DNA of 10,658 nt from Streptosporangiaceae bacterium (GCA_030045215.1 JASIBJ010000716.1:1-10658), one strand, 5' to 3'; shown: positions 1-6,020, counted from the stretch's first letter. Notes: a model not told the origin generated them from the letters alone. A program made the numbers and translations.

Positions 1-1738
1 ACGCATACAGCGCGTCGATGTCGCTGGCGTACTTGGCCATGACGTAGTCGCGGCGGACCTTGCCCGTAGGCGTGAGTTCGGCGCCCACCCCGAACTGGCC
101 GGGCAGGATGCGGAATCGCTTAATCGTCTCGGCCCTCGACACGGTCGCGTTGGCGCTGTCCACGGCGTGCTGCACGGCCTTGCGCAGATCCGGGTCATCG
201 CCCAGCTCGGCGATGGCCGCACCGGCGGGCTTGCGGTGCTGGTGCTTCCACCGGGCGAAGGCCTGCTCGTCCAGGGTGAGCAGAGCCGCAACGTAGGGGC
301 GGCGGTCGCCAATGACGACGCACTCGGCGATCAGATAGTTCTGGCGCACCTTGTCTTCGAGGGCGGACGGCACCACGTGCTGGCCGCCGGCGGTGATGAG
401 TATCTCCTTCTTCCTGCCGGTCACGTAGACGAATCCGTCCGCATCGACGCGGCCAAGGTCCCCGGTACGCAGCCACTGACCGTCCAACGCCTCCGCGGTC
501 GCCAGCTGGTCGCGCCAGTAGCCCTGGAAGATGTCCGGACCCTCGATCTCAAGCTCGCCGTCCGGGGCAGTCCGCACACTGTACCCGGGCATCGGCAAGC
601 CCACCGAGCCGACCCGCTGCTCGGCTGGGCGGTTCATGGTGTGCGGGCCGACGGCCTCGGTCAGGCCCCAGCCCTCCAGGACGCTTACTCCCGCGCCGCG
701 CAGGAAATGGGCGAGGTCCTGGCTGAGTGGCGCGGCGCCGCTGATCACCCACCGGACCTGGCCGCCAAGCCCCTGACGCACCCGGGCGTACACCAGCCGG
801 TCGAACACGGCGTGCCGCACCCGCAGCGGCAGGCCCGGCCGGCCGGAGCGACTCCACGCGATCGCGGTAGCTTCGGCTGCAGCGAAGACCCGCCGGTGCC
901 CGCGCTCTTCGGCCTGCTGGCGCGCCGACTCCGCGACCTTCTCCAGCACGCGGGGGACGGCGAGCAGGATCGTCGGCCGGAAGGTCTGGAGCGCGCTGGG
1001 CAGCTCGGCTGGGTCGGGAAGGAAGCCGACTCGCTTGCCCGCATGCACCATGCACAGCAAGACCGCCCTGGCAAGGACGTGTGCAAGCGGCAGGAAGAGC
1101 AAGATAGAGGCGTCCCCGGCCAGTATCGGGTCTTGCACGCCCGGAACAGCCAGTATGGCGCGGACGGCCTCGGTGAAGTTGCCGTGGCTGATCATGCAGC
1201 CCTTTGGCCTGCCCGTCGTGCCCGAGGTGTAGACGATGGTCGCGACCGTATCGGCGGTCACGCTCGAACGCCGTTGAGCGACCTCCTCGGCCGCGCCAGC
1301 CCGCCCGGATATCGCGAGCGCGTCCAGATCGCCGGTGTCTAGCCGCCACGTCGTCTCGACGGTTCCTGGCTTGGCGCGGCGGACGGCCTCGGCGATGCCT
1401 GCGGTACCGGCGAAGACCGCCACGGCGCCGGAGTCGCCGAGCTGCCAGTCGATCTGATCCGCCGACGAGGTCTCGTAGATAGGCACCGTTACCGCCCCGG
1501 CGGCCCAGATCGCAAAATCGCAAACCGCCCAGTCAAGGCTCGTCGGCGCTATGAGGCCGACCCGGTCACCCGGGCTGATACCACTGGCTACCAGGCCCGC
1601 GGCTACCGCGCCGACCCGAAGCGCGAACTGCTCCGCAGTCACGGGCTGCCAGGCGCCGTCCGCCAGCGTGGCGAATACGTCGCGCGCCGGGTCTCGATCA
1701 GCCCAGGCGAATACGTCGTCGCAGGCATTCGCGCCCAT
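1..1738 (-). CDS. Long-chain acyl-CoA ligase (AMP-forming, FadD15/FAA1-like), 3' end outside window
   Basis: Activates long-chain fatty acids to acyl-CoA through an acyl-adenylate, in the cytoplasm or at the membrane face. One frame is open from ATG 1738 to the window edge (579 codons, no stop). Adenylate-forming motifs appear in order: the phosphate-binding loop YTSGTTGRPKG at residues 170-180, GWGLTEAVGPH near 352-362, the hinge region TGDLGRVDADG followed by TGRKKEI near 422-445, and the C-terminal catalytic lysine in LTPTGKVRR (Lys560). FadD15-type enzymes are about 600 residues, so probably only a few to about 20 C-terminal residues are missing. The start is the first in-frame ATG before the conserved N-terminal region; GGGTGG lies a few bases upstream. 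No frameshift was seen. The fatty-acid substrate cannot be told from the sequence; long-chain specificity is inferred from the overall family match. Confidence 0.93.
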   Translation of the reverse strand, partial: MGANACDDVFAWADRDPARDVFATLADGAWQPVTAEQFALRVGAVAAGLVASGISPGDRVGLIAPTSLDWAVCDFAIWAAGAVTVPIYETSSADQIDWQLGDSGAVAVFAGTAGIAEAVRRAKPGTVETTWRLDTGDLDALAISGRAGAAEEVAQRRSSVTADTVATIVYTSGTTGRPKGCMISHGNFTEAVRAILAVPGVQDPILAGDASILLFLPLAHVLARAVLLCMVHAGKRVGFLPDPAELPSALQTFRPTILLAVPRVLEKVAESARQQAEERGHRRVFAAAEATAIAWSRSGRPGLPLRVRHAVFDRLVYARVRQGLGGQVRWVISGAAPLSQDLAHFLRGAGVSVLEGWGLTEAVGPHTMNRPAEQRVGSVGLPMPGYSVRTAPDGELEIEGPDIFQGYWRDQLATAEALDGQWLRTGDLGRVDADGFVYVTGRKKEILITAGGQHVVPSALEDKVRQNYLIAECVVIGDRRPYVAALLTLDEQAFARWKHQHRKPAGAAIAELGDDPDLRKAVQHAVDSANATVSRAETIKRFRILPGQFGVGAELTPTGKVRRDYVMAKYASDIDALYA

Positions 1739-1820
1739 GAATCACCACCCTGTCCCGAACGACGCTCACTCCGCCTGGCATGGCAGCACGTGCGCCTCTG
1801 TTGTCGTCCGGCTATCCGCT

Positions 1821-1866
1821 TTCCCCGGACGGCTCCTAACCCATTCCGCGGACGGCTCCTAACCCA
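1821..1866. repeat. Tandem duplication of a 23-bp unit
   Basis: Two adjacent 23-base copies (1821-1843 and 1844-1866) differ at one position, the fifth base (C versus G). The shared 18-base core is cggacggctcctaaccca. They lie 83 bases upstream of the acyl-CoA ligase start, on its promoter side. A period of 23 is close to two helical turns, so paired operator sites are possible, but a simple slippage duplication in non-coding DNA explains it equally well. Confidence 0.8.
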
Positions 1867-1968
1867 CTCGACAACTCCGGCCTTCCGAACACCAGAGGAC
1901 GTTGGTCCCGCAGAAGCAGACAGACGCCCCGCCAGCCGGCGACTGAACAGGACTACGGGGGACTGCAC

Positions 1969-2082
1969 GAGGCACACCGTCAGGACTGATCTCCGGGTCG
2001 CCCTTCTCGCGCTGCCCAGGCGGGTCGGCTGCTCAGCGCCAGCGGAACCGTCATAGCCGACGACAATCCCATTGCCTGTCAT
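1969..2082 (-). pseudogene. Universal stress protein (UspA family) N-terminal remnant
   Basis: From ATG 2082 the minus strand reads MTGNGIVVGYDGSAGAEQ, which matches the first beta strand and following loop of actinobacterial Usp domains (usual form: IVVGYDGSPGAEQALRWA). The expected next segment WAARE is present one register over, just after an extra C. Two further extra bases restore the first register for ATRRSVLTVCL, the usual second beta strand. After Leu38 no Usp similarity remains, and the ATP-binding G-x2-G-x9-G motif of a full domain of about 140 residues was not found. This looks like a truncated, frameshifted relic. It could still be read as a short peptide, since the two shifts compensate, but that is unlikely to fold as a Usp domain. 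Confidence 0.65.
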
Positions 2083-2230
2083 GGCATCCCTGGGGCTCCT
2101 ATCCGGCGGCAAAAGGCAGCTCATGCGAGCTCGTGGCCTTCTCGCGTCCGGCGATAAATCCCATCCGACCGGCCGCAGATCGCTCATAGCGGACTTCTCG
2201 AGCCCAGGGTAATTTTCCCCAGGCTGAAAG

Positions 2231-2249
2231 GTCACCTGGGTCGGGTGAC
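2231..2249. promoter_or_regulatory. Inverted repeat upstream of the repeat-protein gene
   Basis: GTCACC and GGTGAC form perfect 6-bp arms around a 7-base spacer, extendable by one G-T and one A-T pair. The site lies about 105 bp before the ATG at 2354, in a less GC-rich patch that includes aattttcccc (2211-2220). Placement fits an operator for the plus-strand gene, but no matching promoter hexamers were convincing. Confidence 0.3.
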
Positions 2250-2353
2250 TTCCGATGCTGCCCGAGTGGGAAGCCTCACCGTGTGCTCCACCGCAAGGCA
2301 AGCACAGCAATGTACGGGCGCCACACCACGCGGTGTAAAAACAGGGAGGATTC

Positions 2354-2854
2354 ATGCCGGCTACTAAGGAGCGCGAAGCAGCGGCAGAAGAGCTGCTCAA
2401 TGCGCTCATGGACCGCGGGGACGACGAGAAGCCGCTGATTGAGCATCCGCTGCTGCTCGCGGCGCTCATGCGGCGCCGCCGGGATCGCGGCGAGCACATG
2501 ATCGAGCACCCGCCGCTGCTCGCGGCGCTGATGCGGCACCGCGAGGACGAAGGCGAGCCCATGATCGAGCATCCGCTGCTGCTCGCGGCGCTCATGCGGC
2601 ACCGCGAGGACGAAGGCGAGCCCATGATCGAGCATCCGCTGCTGCTCGCGGCGCTGATGCGGCGCCGCCGGGATCGCGGCGAGCGCATGATCGAGCATCC
2701 GCTGCTGCTCGCGGCGCTCATGCGGCACCGCAAGGATCGCGGCGAGCGCATGATCGAGAACCCGCTGCTGCTCGCGGCGCTGATGCGGCACCGCGAGGAC
2801 GAAGGCGAGCCCCTGATCGAGCATCCGCTGCTGCTCGCGGCGCTCGCACGTTAG
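2354..2854 (+). CDS. Tandem-repeat protein, 21-residue units, function unknown
   Basis: I do not recognise a family. The 166-residue protein has a 27-residue charged N-terminus, then six full 21-residue units (residues 28-48, 49-69, 70-90, 91-111, 112-132, 133-153) and a 13-residue partial seventh that ends the protein. The core of each unit is (M/L)IEHPLLLAALMR, followed by a charged tail of two kinds: acidic HREDEGEP (units 2, 3, 6) or basic RRRRDRGE plus one residue (units 1, 4); unit 5 is mixed (HRKDRGER). The His-Pro (Asn-Pro in unit 6) before a leucine-rich stretch suggests one short amphipathic helix per unit. There is no signal peptide, membrane segment or cysteine. A strong GGGAGGA ribosome site lies 4 bases before ATG 2354 and supports the plus strand over the antisense open frames. 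A structural, scaffolding or multivalent binding role is inference only. Confidence 0.85.
   Translation: MPATKEREAAAEELLNALMDRGDDEKPLIEHPLLLAALMRRRRDRGEHMIEHPPLLAALMRHREDEGEPMIEHPLLLAALMRHREDEGEPMIEHPLLLAALMRRRRDRGERMIEHPLLLAALMRHRKDRGERMIENPLLLAALMRHREDEGEPLIEHPLLLAALAR
2435..2851 (+). repeat. 63-bp coding tandem repeat, 6.6 copies
   Basis: In-frame units begin at 2435, 2498, 2561, 2624, 2687 and 2750, and a partial unit begins at 2813. Unit length is exactly 63 bp with no indels. The leucine codon before the final core Met-Arg alternates strictly CTC, CTG, CTC, CTG, CTC, CTG, CTC along the seven copies, which indicates a 126-bp higher-order unit. The tail segments do not follow this alternation (basic, acidic, acidic, basic, mixed, acidic). 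Near-identity of the core DNA indicates recent expansion or ongoing gene conversion. Confidence 0.93.
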
Positions 2855-2890
2855 TCGCGACGCCGAACCGTTTGGCTGGCCACCGCGACG

Positions 2891-2915
2891 CCGCGGCGCC
2901 GCCGCGGCGCCGCGG
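2891..2915. other. Perfect all-GC hairpin between the two small genes
   Basis: ccgcggcgcc and ggcgccgcgg form a perfect 10-bp stem with a 5-base loop (gccgc). It lies 37 bases after the stop of the repeat gene and 76 bases before the next start. No T-run follows, so it is not a standard intrinsic terminator. It could act as an RNA 3' stabiliser, a partial terminator or an attenuator that sets the ratio of the two gene products. Confidence 0.55.
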
Positions 2916-2990
2916 AGTCGAGTGCCCCCGCTCGGCCACTCACGGTGAGCGGCGGCGAATTTCCTACTGACACTGCGTAAAGGACGGCAT

Positions 2991-3323
2991 ATGGTCGCCG
3001 AATCCTCCCAGGACAAGCTTGATTCGCTGATCGATAAACTGATCGATGACATTCTCCGCGAATCTGGCGTAGCTGACACCCCTGAACGTGGGAAGGGCAC
3101 AACTGCGGCTCTCCTCGAGCATGCGATCGGGTCAACGCGTCGGCCATCTCGCCTTTCGCTGCTGGAAAGGGTGCTATTTATCGAGGCGATTGCAGCAGAA
3201 CTGGCAGACGCGCTCGCACCCGCACTGGCAGAGCAGCTTGCATCACGGTTCCTGAAGGCATTTGAGCAGGATGGCAAGCAATCCAGCCGCGCAGAGACGA
3301 ACAAGAACGGCCAGAGCAGATAG
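2991..3323 (+). CDS. Small helical protein of unknown function, 110 aa
   Basis: No family recognised. The protein is predicted helical in two blocks: residues 5-26 (KLDSLIDKLIDDILRES, heptad-like Leu/Ile spacing) and residues 54-92 (LSLLERVLFIEAIAAELADA, then an ALAPALAEQLASRFLKAF stretch), joined by a charged linker and ending in a hydrophilic tail of about 18 residues. The long second helix is amphipathic rather than clearly transmembrane. There is no cysteine and no signal peptide. AAAGGA sits 6 bases before ATG 2991. Codon use is less G/C-biased at third positions (AAA, GAT, ATT, GCA, CTA are frequent) than in all large genes here, suggesting separate acquisition or low expression. It follows the repeat gene by 136 bp on the same strand, so shared transcription is possible, and both proteins are small, helical and charged. 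An oligomerising partner is a guess. Confidence 0.7.
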   Translation: MVAESSQDKLDSLIDKLIDDILRESGVADTPERGKGTTAALLEHAIGSTRRPSRLSLLERVLFIEAIAAELADALAPALAEQLASRFLKAFEQDGKQSSRAETNKNGQSR

Positions 3324-3537
3324 TCGAATCGAACAGCGGACCCCTGGCATGCCGCAATGACCTACTCGGCGCGCTTGGGGCCTGAGGCGAACGGCAGCGT
3401 GCAGGTCACGTTCGGCCTGCTCGGGTGGTTCATCAGATAGCCACCAGGCCGGACCCGGCCAAGCTGCTCGGCTGCTTCCTGAGGTGCGGTTGCCGGTGCG
3501 TCGCCCGGGCGAAGTCGCCTGGCTGCGGGCCGACCGT

Positions 3538-4371
3538 TCAGTCGGTGAGCGCTTGGTCGTGGGCAGGGTCGGCGACAAGCGGCGCAAGCAGGCGGCCTTC
3601 CGGGTAGTGCGCCGCGGCGGCAGGCAGCAGGGACGGGCGGCCGCTGAGCAGGACCCGGACAGTCCCGAGGCGGGCTTCAGGATTCCCGGACCTGGTGGCC
3701 GGTGCCGGGCCGACGCCGGCCACGGACGGAACCGCGGCGGCGCGGCGGAGCGCCTGCGCGGCTACGGCCCCAGCCGAGCCCAGCATGACGGCTCGGGGAA
3801 CCGCGCGGCTGATTTGCCCGGCTGCCAGCTCGTATTCGGTGCAACCGAGTACCACGGCCTGGCACCTGGGCGGGGTCATGTGGGCCGCGTTGTGTACGGC
3901 CGCAGCTATCGCGGGTTCGTCGCCCGCATCGACCGCGTCGGCCAGGCCGGGGCAGGCCACCGGCGTTACCTCCGCCGTGCCGCCGAACTCGGCGATGAGC
4001 CGTCGCTGGTAGTCGCTGTTCGTGGTCGCGACGGTGGCCCAGATGGCGACGACGTGGTGGGCTGCCGCGGCTGGCTTGATGGCCGGCACGGTGCCGATGA
4101 CGGGGATCTGTGGTTCGAACTCTGCTCGCAGGGCGTCCAGCGCGTGCACCGACCCGGTATTGCAGGCCATGACCAGGACGTCCGGCTCATAGTGAGCTGC
4201 CGCTCGGGCGCACAGCAACGCCCGCGCCGTTATGTCGGCTGGCGTCCTCGGGCCCCAGGGCATCCCGTCCGGGTCGGAGGCGAGCACAAGGTCGGCGTCC
4301 GGGCGCAGGCGGTGTAGCGCCGCAGCCGGGGCGAGCAGGCCAATGCCCGAGTTGATCAGCGCGATTCGCAC
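3538..4371 (-). CDS. Glutamate racemase-like protein (Asp/Glu racemase superfamily), divergent
   Basis: The 277-residue length and layout match MurI-type racemases, which interconvert L- and D-glutamate with two cysteines and no cofactor. Visible motifs are INSGIG (residues 6-11), MPWGPRTPAD (37-46), ACNTGS (69-74, Cys70), ATVATTNSDY (112-121) and GCTEYE (176-181, Cys177). Two usually conserved positions differ. The Asp of the N-terminal DSG motif is Asn7, and the His of GCTHYP is Glu179. Both are implicated in assisting the catalytic cysteines in characterised MurI, so activity or substrate may have changed. The start is GTG 4371, directly at the first beta strand; a weak AGAGTG lies upstream. 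It follows marR by 77 bp on the same strand, so cotranscription is plausible. The housekeeping murI is probably elsewhere. It could be a racemase for another amino acid or a hydantoin/Asp racemase relative. Confidence 0.82.
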   Translation of the reverse strand: MRIALINSGIGLLAPAAALHRLRPDADLVLASDPDGMPWGPRTPADITARALLCARAAAHYEPDVLVMACNTGSVHALDALRAEFEPQIPVIGTVPAIKPAAAAHHVVAIWATVATTNSDYQRRLIAEFGGTAEVTPVACPGLADAVDAGDEPAIAAAVHNAAHMTPPRCQAVVLGCTEYELAAGQISRAVPRAVMLGSAGAVAAQALRRAAAVPSVAGVGPAPATRSGNPEARLGTVRVLLSGRPSLLPAAAAHYPEGRLLAPLVADPAHDQALTD

Positions 4372-4448
4372 CTGATCACTCTATGAGGGCCTGCGGCCGG
4401 GCGGTCCTGGACCGGTCGGCGCGACATCAGCGGTGAGACCGGCCAGGA

Positions 4449-4949
4449 TCACCCGCCGCCGAACCAGCCGGGCACGTCGAGCGGCAGCTCGAGATCCCCC
4501 GTGACCGCGCGCAGGTCTGCCTCGAGCGCCTGCAGTCGCTCGCGGCCCAGGATCTCGGCCCAGCGAGCACGGAGGTCGTCGAAGATGGCCGCGGACTTGA
4601 CCAGAGCATCGACGCCATGGTCGGTCAGCACGATGATCTTCTGGCGCTGGTCGCGGGAGTCCGGCTCGCGCCGGACGTAGCCGAGCTGCTGGAGCAAGTC
4701 GATCGTCTTGCCCGCCGCCTGCTTGGAGACGCCCAGCCGCCGGCCGAGCTCGGCTGCGGTCGTCCCGTAGGGACCGATTGCCTGGAACACGAAGCCGTGC
4801 ATCGGCCTGGCATCGGGATGTCCTTGCCGGGCGAGTTCAGCGTGCAGCTCATCGATGAGCGAGCGAAAGCCGAGCAACAGCCTGACCGGCAGCTCGAAGC
4901 CTGGCGGATCGACCGCCGGGCGGCGCTCACCGGTGATGTCGCTTGACAT
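4449..4949 (-). CDS. MarR-family transcriptional regulator
   Basis: A 166-residue dimeric winged-helix repressor type. Helix-turn-helix residues lie around 63-82 (TTAAELGRRLGVSKQAAGKT), followed by the recognition-to-wing segment LGYVRREPDSRDQRQKIIVL (residues 89-108) with the family's Asp-Ser-Arg-Asp wing signature, and flanking helices at both ends for dimerisation. I chose ATG 4949 over the upstream TTG 4979, because the TTG start would lie inside the palindromic operator and adds ten residues unlike the family. An AGGTTG about 9 bases upstream is a modest ribosome site. The gene is divergent from the cupin/DinB pair with the operator between them, the usual arrangement for an autoregulated repressor. 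The racemase-like gene lies downstream on the same strand. The ligand is unknown. Confidence 0.92.
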   Translation of the reverse strand: MSSDITGERRPAVDPPGFELPVRLLLGFRSLIDELHAELARQGHPDARPMHGFVFQAIGPYGTTAAELGRRLGVSKQAAGKTIDLLQQLGYVRREPDSRDQRQKIIVLTDHGVDALVKSAAIFDDLRARWAEILGRERLQALEADLRAVTGDLELPLDVPGWFGGG

Positions 4950-4953
4950 GAAC

Positions 4954-4968
4954 GACAACCTGGTTGAC
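4954..4968. promoter_or_regulatory. Second imperfect inverted repeat in marR leader
   Basis: GACAACC-T-GGTTGAC is a 15-bp near-palindrome with one mismatched pair, 5 bp upstream of the marR ATG. On the marR transcript it would fold over the AGGTTG ribosome site. It could be a weaker regulator half-site pair or a small translation-controlling hairpin. A TTGACA at 4943-4948 and a TTGACG at 4964-4969 nearby are candidate -35 elements for the plus-strand genes, but no well-spaced -10 hexamer is convincing. Confidence 0.4.
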
Positions 4969-4972
4969 GATA

Positions 4973-4991
4973 TAGACAATCACATTGTCTA
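4973..4991. promoter_or_regulatory. Probable MarR operator in divergent promoter
   Basis: TAGACAAT-CAC-ATTGTCTA is a perfect inverted repeat with 8-bp arms and a 3-base spacer, in the AT-rich centre of the 60-bp gap between marR and the cupin gene. Size, symmetry and AT content are typical of MarR dimer sites. Its position, 7 bp before the cupin ribosome site and 24 bp before the marR start, would let a bound repressor block transcription both ways. Binding by this particular regulator is inferred from position. Confidence 0.75.
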
Positions 4992-5009
4992 GTTTATGGA
5001 GGCACCGTA

Positions 5010-5420
5010 ATGCCTGTCATCCGCAACCGGCAGCAACGCCGGACTGAGACCCCGAGCGCGGTCATGACGACGCTGGCCTCACCGACCCAGGGCGGCGCGG
5101 CCGTAGCCGTGTGGCGGGTCGACATGCAGCCGGGTCAGGCGGGCCCTCTGCATGCGATCGACGCCGAGCAGATCCTCACGGTGCTGGAGGGGGGCGCGAG
5201 CGTGCTGCTCGGAACGGAGTCGATCGACGTTGGGCCCGGCGACACGCTTGTGATGCCTGCCGACGTGCCGCGCCAGATCACCGCCGACTCGCGGGCCGGC
5301 GTCGTCGCGATCGGCACCGCCAGGGCCGGGATGCTGGCCTACGCCCTGGACGGATCCGTCGTGGGCGCGCACTGCGCAACACCGGTAGGTGACAAGCTGG
5401 TGCCGGCCTGGGTGGCGTGA
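5010..5420 (+). CDS. Cupin-domain protein
   Basis: A single small cupin barrel of 136 residues. The first cupin motif is degenerate: PLHAIDAEQILTVLEGG (residues 47-62) keeps one His (48), the Glu (53) and the terminal Gly, but lacks the second His of the HxH pair. The second motif, PGDTLVMPADVPRQI (residues 76-90), keeps Gly-Asp and Pro but has Arg-Gln where the metal-binding His is usual. A small-molecule sensing or binding role is therefore at least as likely as metal-dependent catalysis. GGAGG lies 7 bases before ATG 5010. It is the first gene after the MarR operator and precedes the DinB gene by 42 bp, so the two probably form a repressed operon. Confidence 0.85.
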   Translation: MPVIRNRQQRRTETPSAVMTTLASPTQGGAAVAVWRVDMQPGQAGPLHAIDAEQILTVLEGGASVLLGTESIDVGPGDTLVMPADVPRQITADSRAGVVAIGTARAGMLAYALDGSVVGAHCATPVGDKLVPAWVA

Positions 5421-5462
5421 CCGCCCGGGCCGGCGGACCCCGGCGGGCCCAGAGGGGAGCTT

Positions 5463-6020
5463 GTGACGATGACCAACGGTGCCGACGTTCTCCGCGCCGA
5501 ATTTGCCGACTCGTGCACGACCTTGCACCGGGTGCTAGCTGGCATCGGCGACGAGGAGTTCTTCTGGGAGCCGGTATCCGATTGCTGGACTGTGCACCCC
5601 AGATCTGAGTCGCGCGGCATCAGCACGGACGGCAGCGGCGACTGGGTGATCGATTATGACCCGAGCCAGCCCCAGCCCGCCCCGTTCACGACCATTGCCT
5701 GGCGGACCGTGCACGTGGCCGCCGTGAACTACCTGTACTGGGACTACGCCTTCGACACGGCCTCCCTCTCTTTCGACCTGGAGTTGCCGGGGAGCGCGGA
5801 AGAGGCAACTGACTGGCTGTTCGCCAGCCATCAGCCGATCATCGACGCCCTGGACGGCCTCACCGACGTCGATCTGGACCGGCTCGCCCCGACCAACTGG
5901 GGAGCACAGTGGCCGCTGCATCAGATATTCGCGACGCTTGTCAAGGAGCAGGTCCACCATGGGGCCGAGATCAGCCTGATGCGGGACCTGTACCGGAACC
6001 GCGCGTCGTTGAGCGGTTAG
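5463..6020 (+). CDS. DinB-superfamily protein
   Basis: A 185-residue protein of the DinB/YfiT-like four-helix-bundle type. Members are metal-binding and in actinobacteria include thiol-dependent transferases and isomerases. Likely metal-ligand histidines lie in the second helix (TIAWRTVHVAAVNYLYWDY, residues 77-95, His84) and the last helix (LVKEQVHHGAEISLMRDLYR, residues 159-178, His165/166). The N-terminal helix (LRAEFADSCTTLHRVLAGI) and the WTVHPR turn are also family-like. The ribosome site gaggggag (5452-5459) serves either GTG 5463 or ATG 5469; the GTG start is given. The reaction is unknown. Its 3' end overlaps the stop of the convergent downstream gene by 4 bp, so the two transcripts would be antisense to each other there. 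Confidence 0.85.
   Translation: MTMTNGADVLRAEFADSCTTLHRVLAGIGDEEFFWEPVSDCWTVHPRSESRGISTDGSGDWVIDYDPSQPQPAPFTTIAWRTVHVAAVNYLYWDYAFDTASLSFDLELPGSAEEATDWLFASHQPIIDALDGLTDVDLDRLAPTNWGAQWPLHQIFATLVKEQVHHGAEISLMRDLYRNRASLSG

Larger units (their letters stand above)
1739..2353. other. 615-base stretch without an intact gene
   Basis: No intact gene is supported here. The stretch contains the presumed upstream region of the acyl-CoA ligase, a 23-bp tandem duplication (1821-1866), a decayed universal-stress-protein start (1969-2082, minus strand), an inverted repeat at 2231-2249, and the leader of the repeat-protein gene. That leader holds a small hairpin, ACACC-ACGC-GGTGT (2323-2336), followed by an A-run and the ribosome binding site. 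Long open frames crossing this region on the minus strand owe their length to the repeat gene beyond 2354 and have no family resemblance apart from the remnant noted. Confidence 0.6.

Noticed and set aside
549..1523. Minus-strand open frame of 324 codons inside the acyl-CoA ligase
   Set aside because: It is a different register of the ligase gene. Arg/Gly-rich translation without motifs marks it as a shadow; the true frame carries all the adenylate-forming motifs.
1639..3304. Long minus-strand open frames opposite the repeat gene (two overlapping frames, about 340-370 codons)
   Set aside because: A 63-bp repeat with no indels keeps every frame open or closed as a block, so antisense openness is expected. 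They lack ribosome sites and family resemblance, while the plus-strand frame has a strong ribosome site and a coherent helical repeat.
3357..3440. 27-codon plus-strand frame ending in QVTFGLLGWFIR
   Set aside because: Too short, with no ribosome site before the ATG and no family resemblance; it lies in the gap between convergent genes.
3447..3460. GGCCGG-AC-CCGGCC near-palindrome and the TCGCCCGGGCGA palindrome (3501-3512) between convergent genes as terminators
   Set aside because: The loops are too short or absent and no T-run follows. In DNA this GC-rich, such palindromes are expected often.
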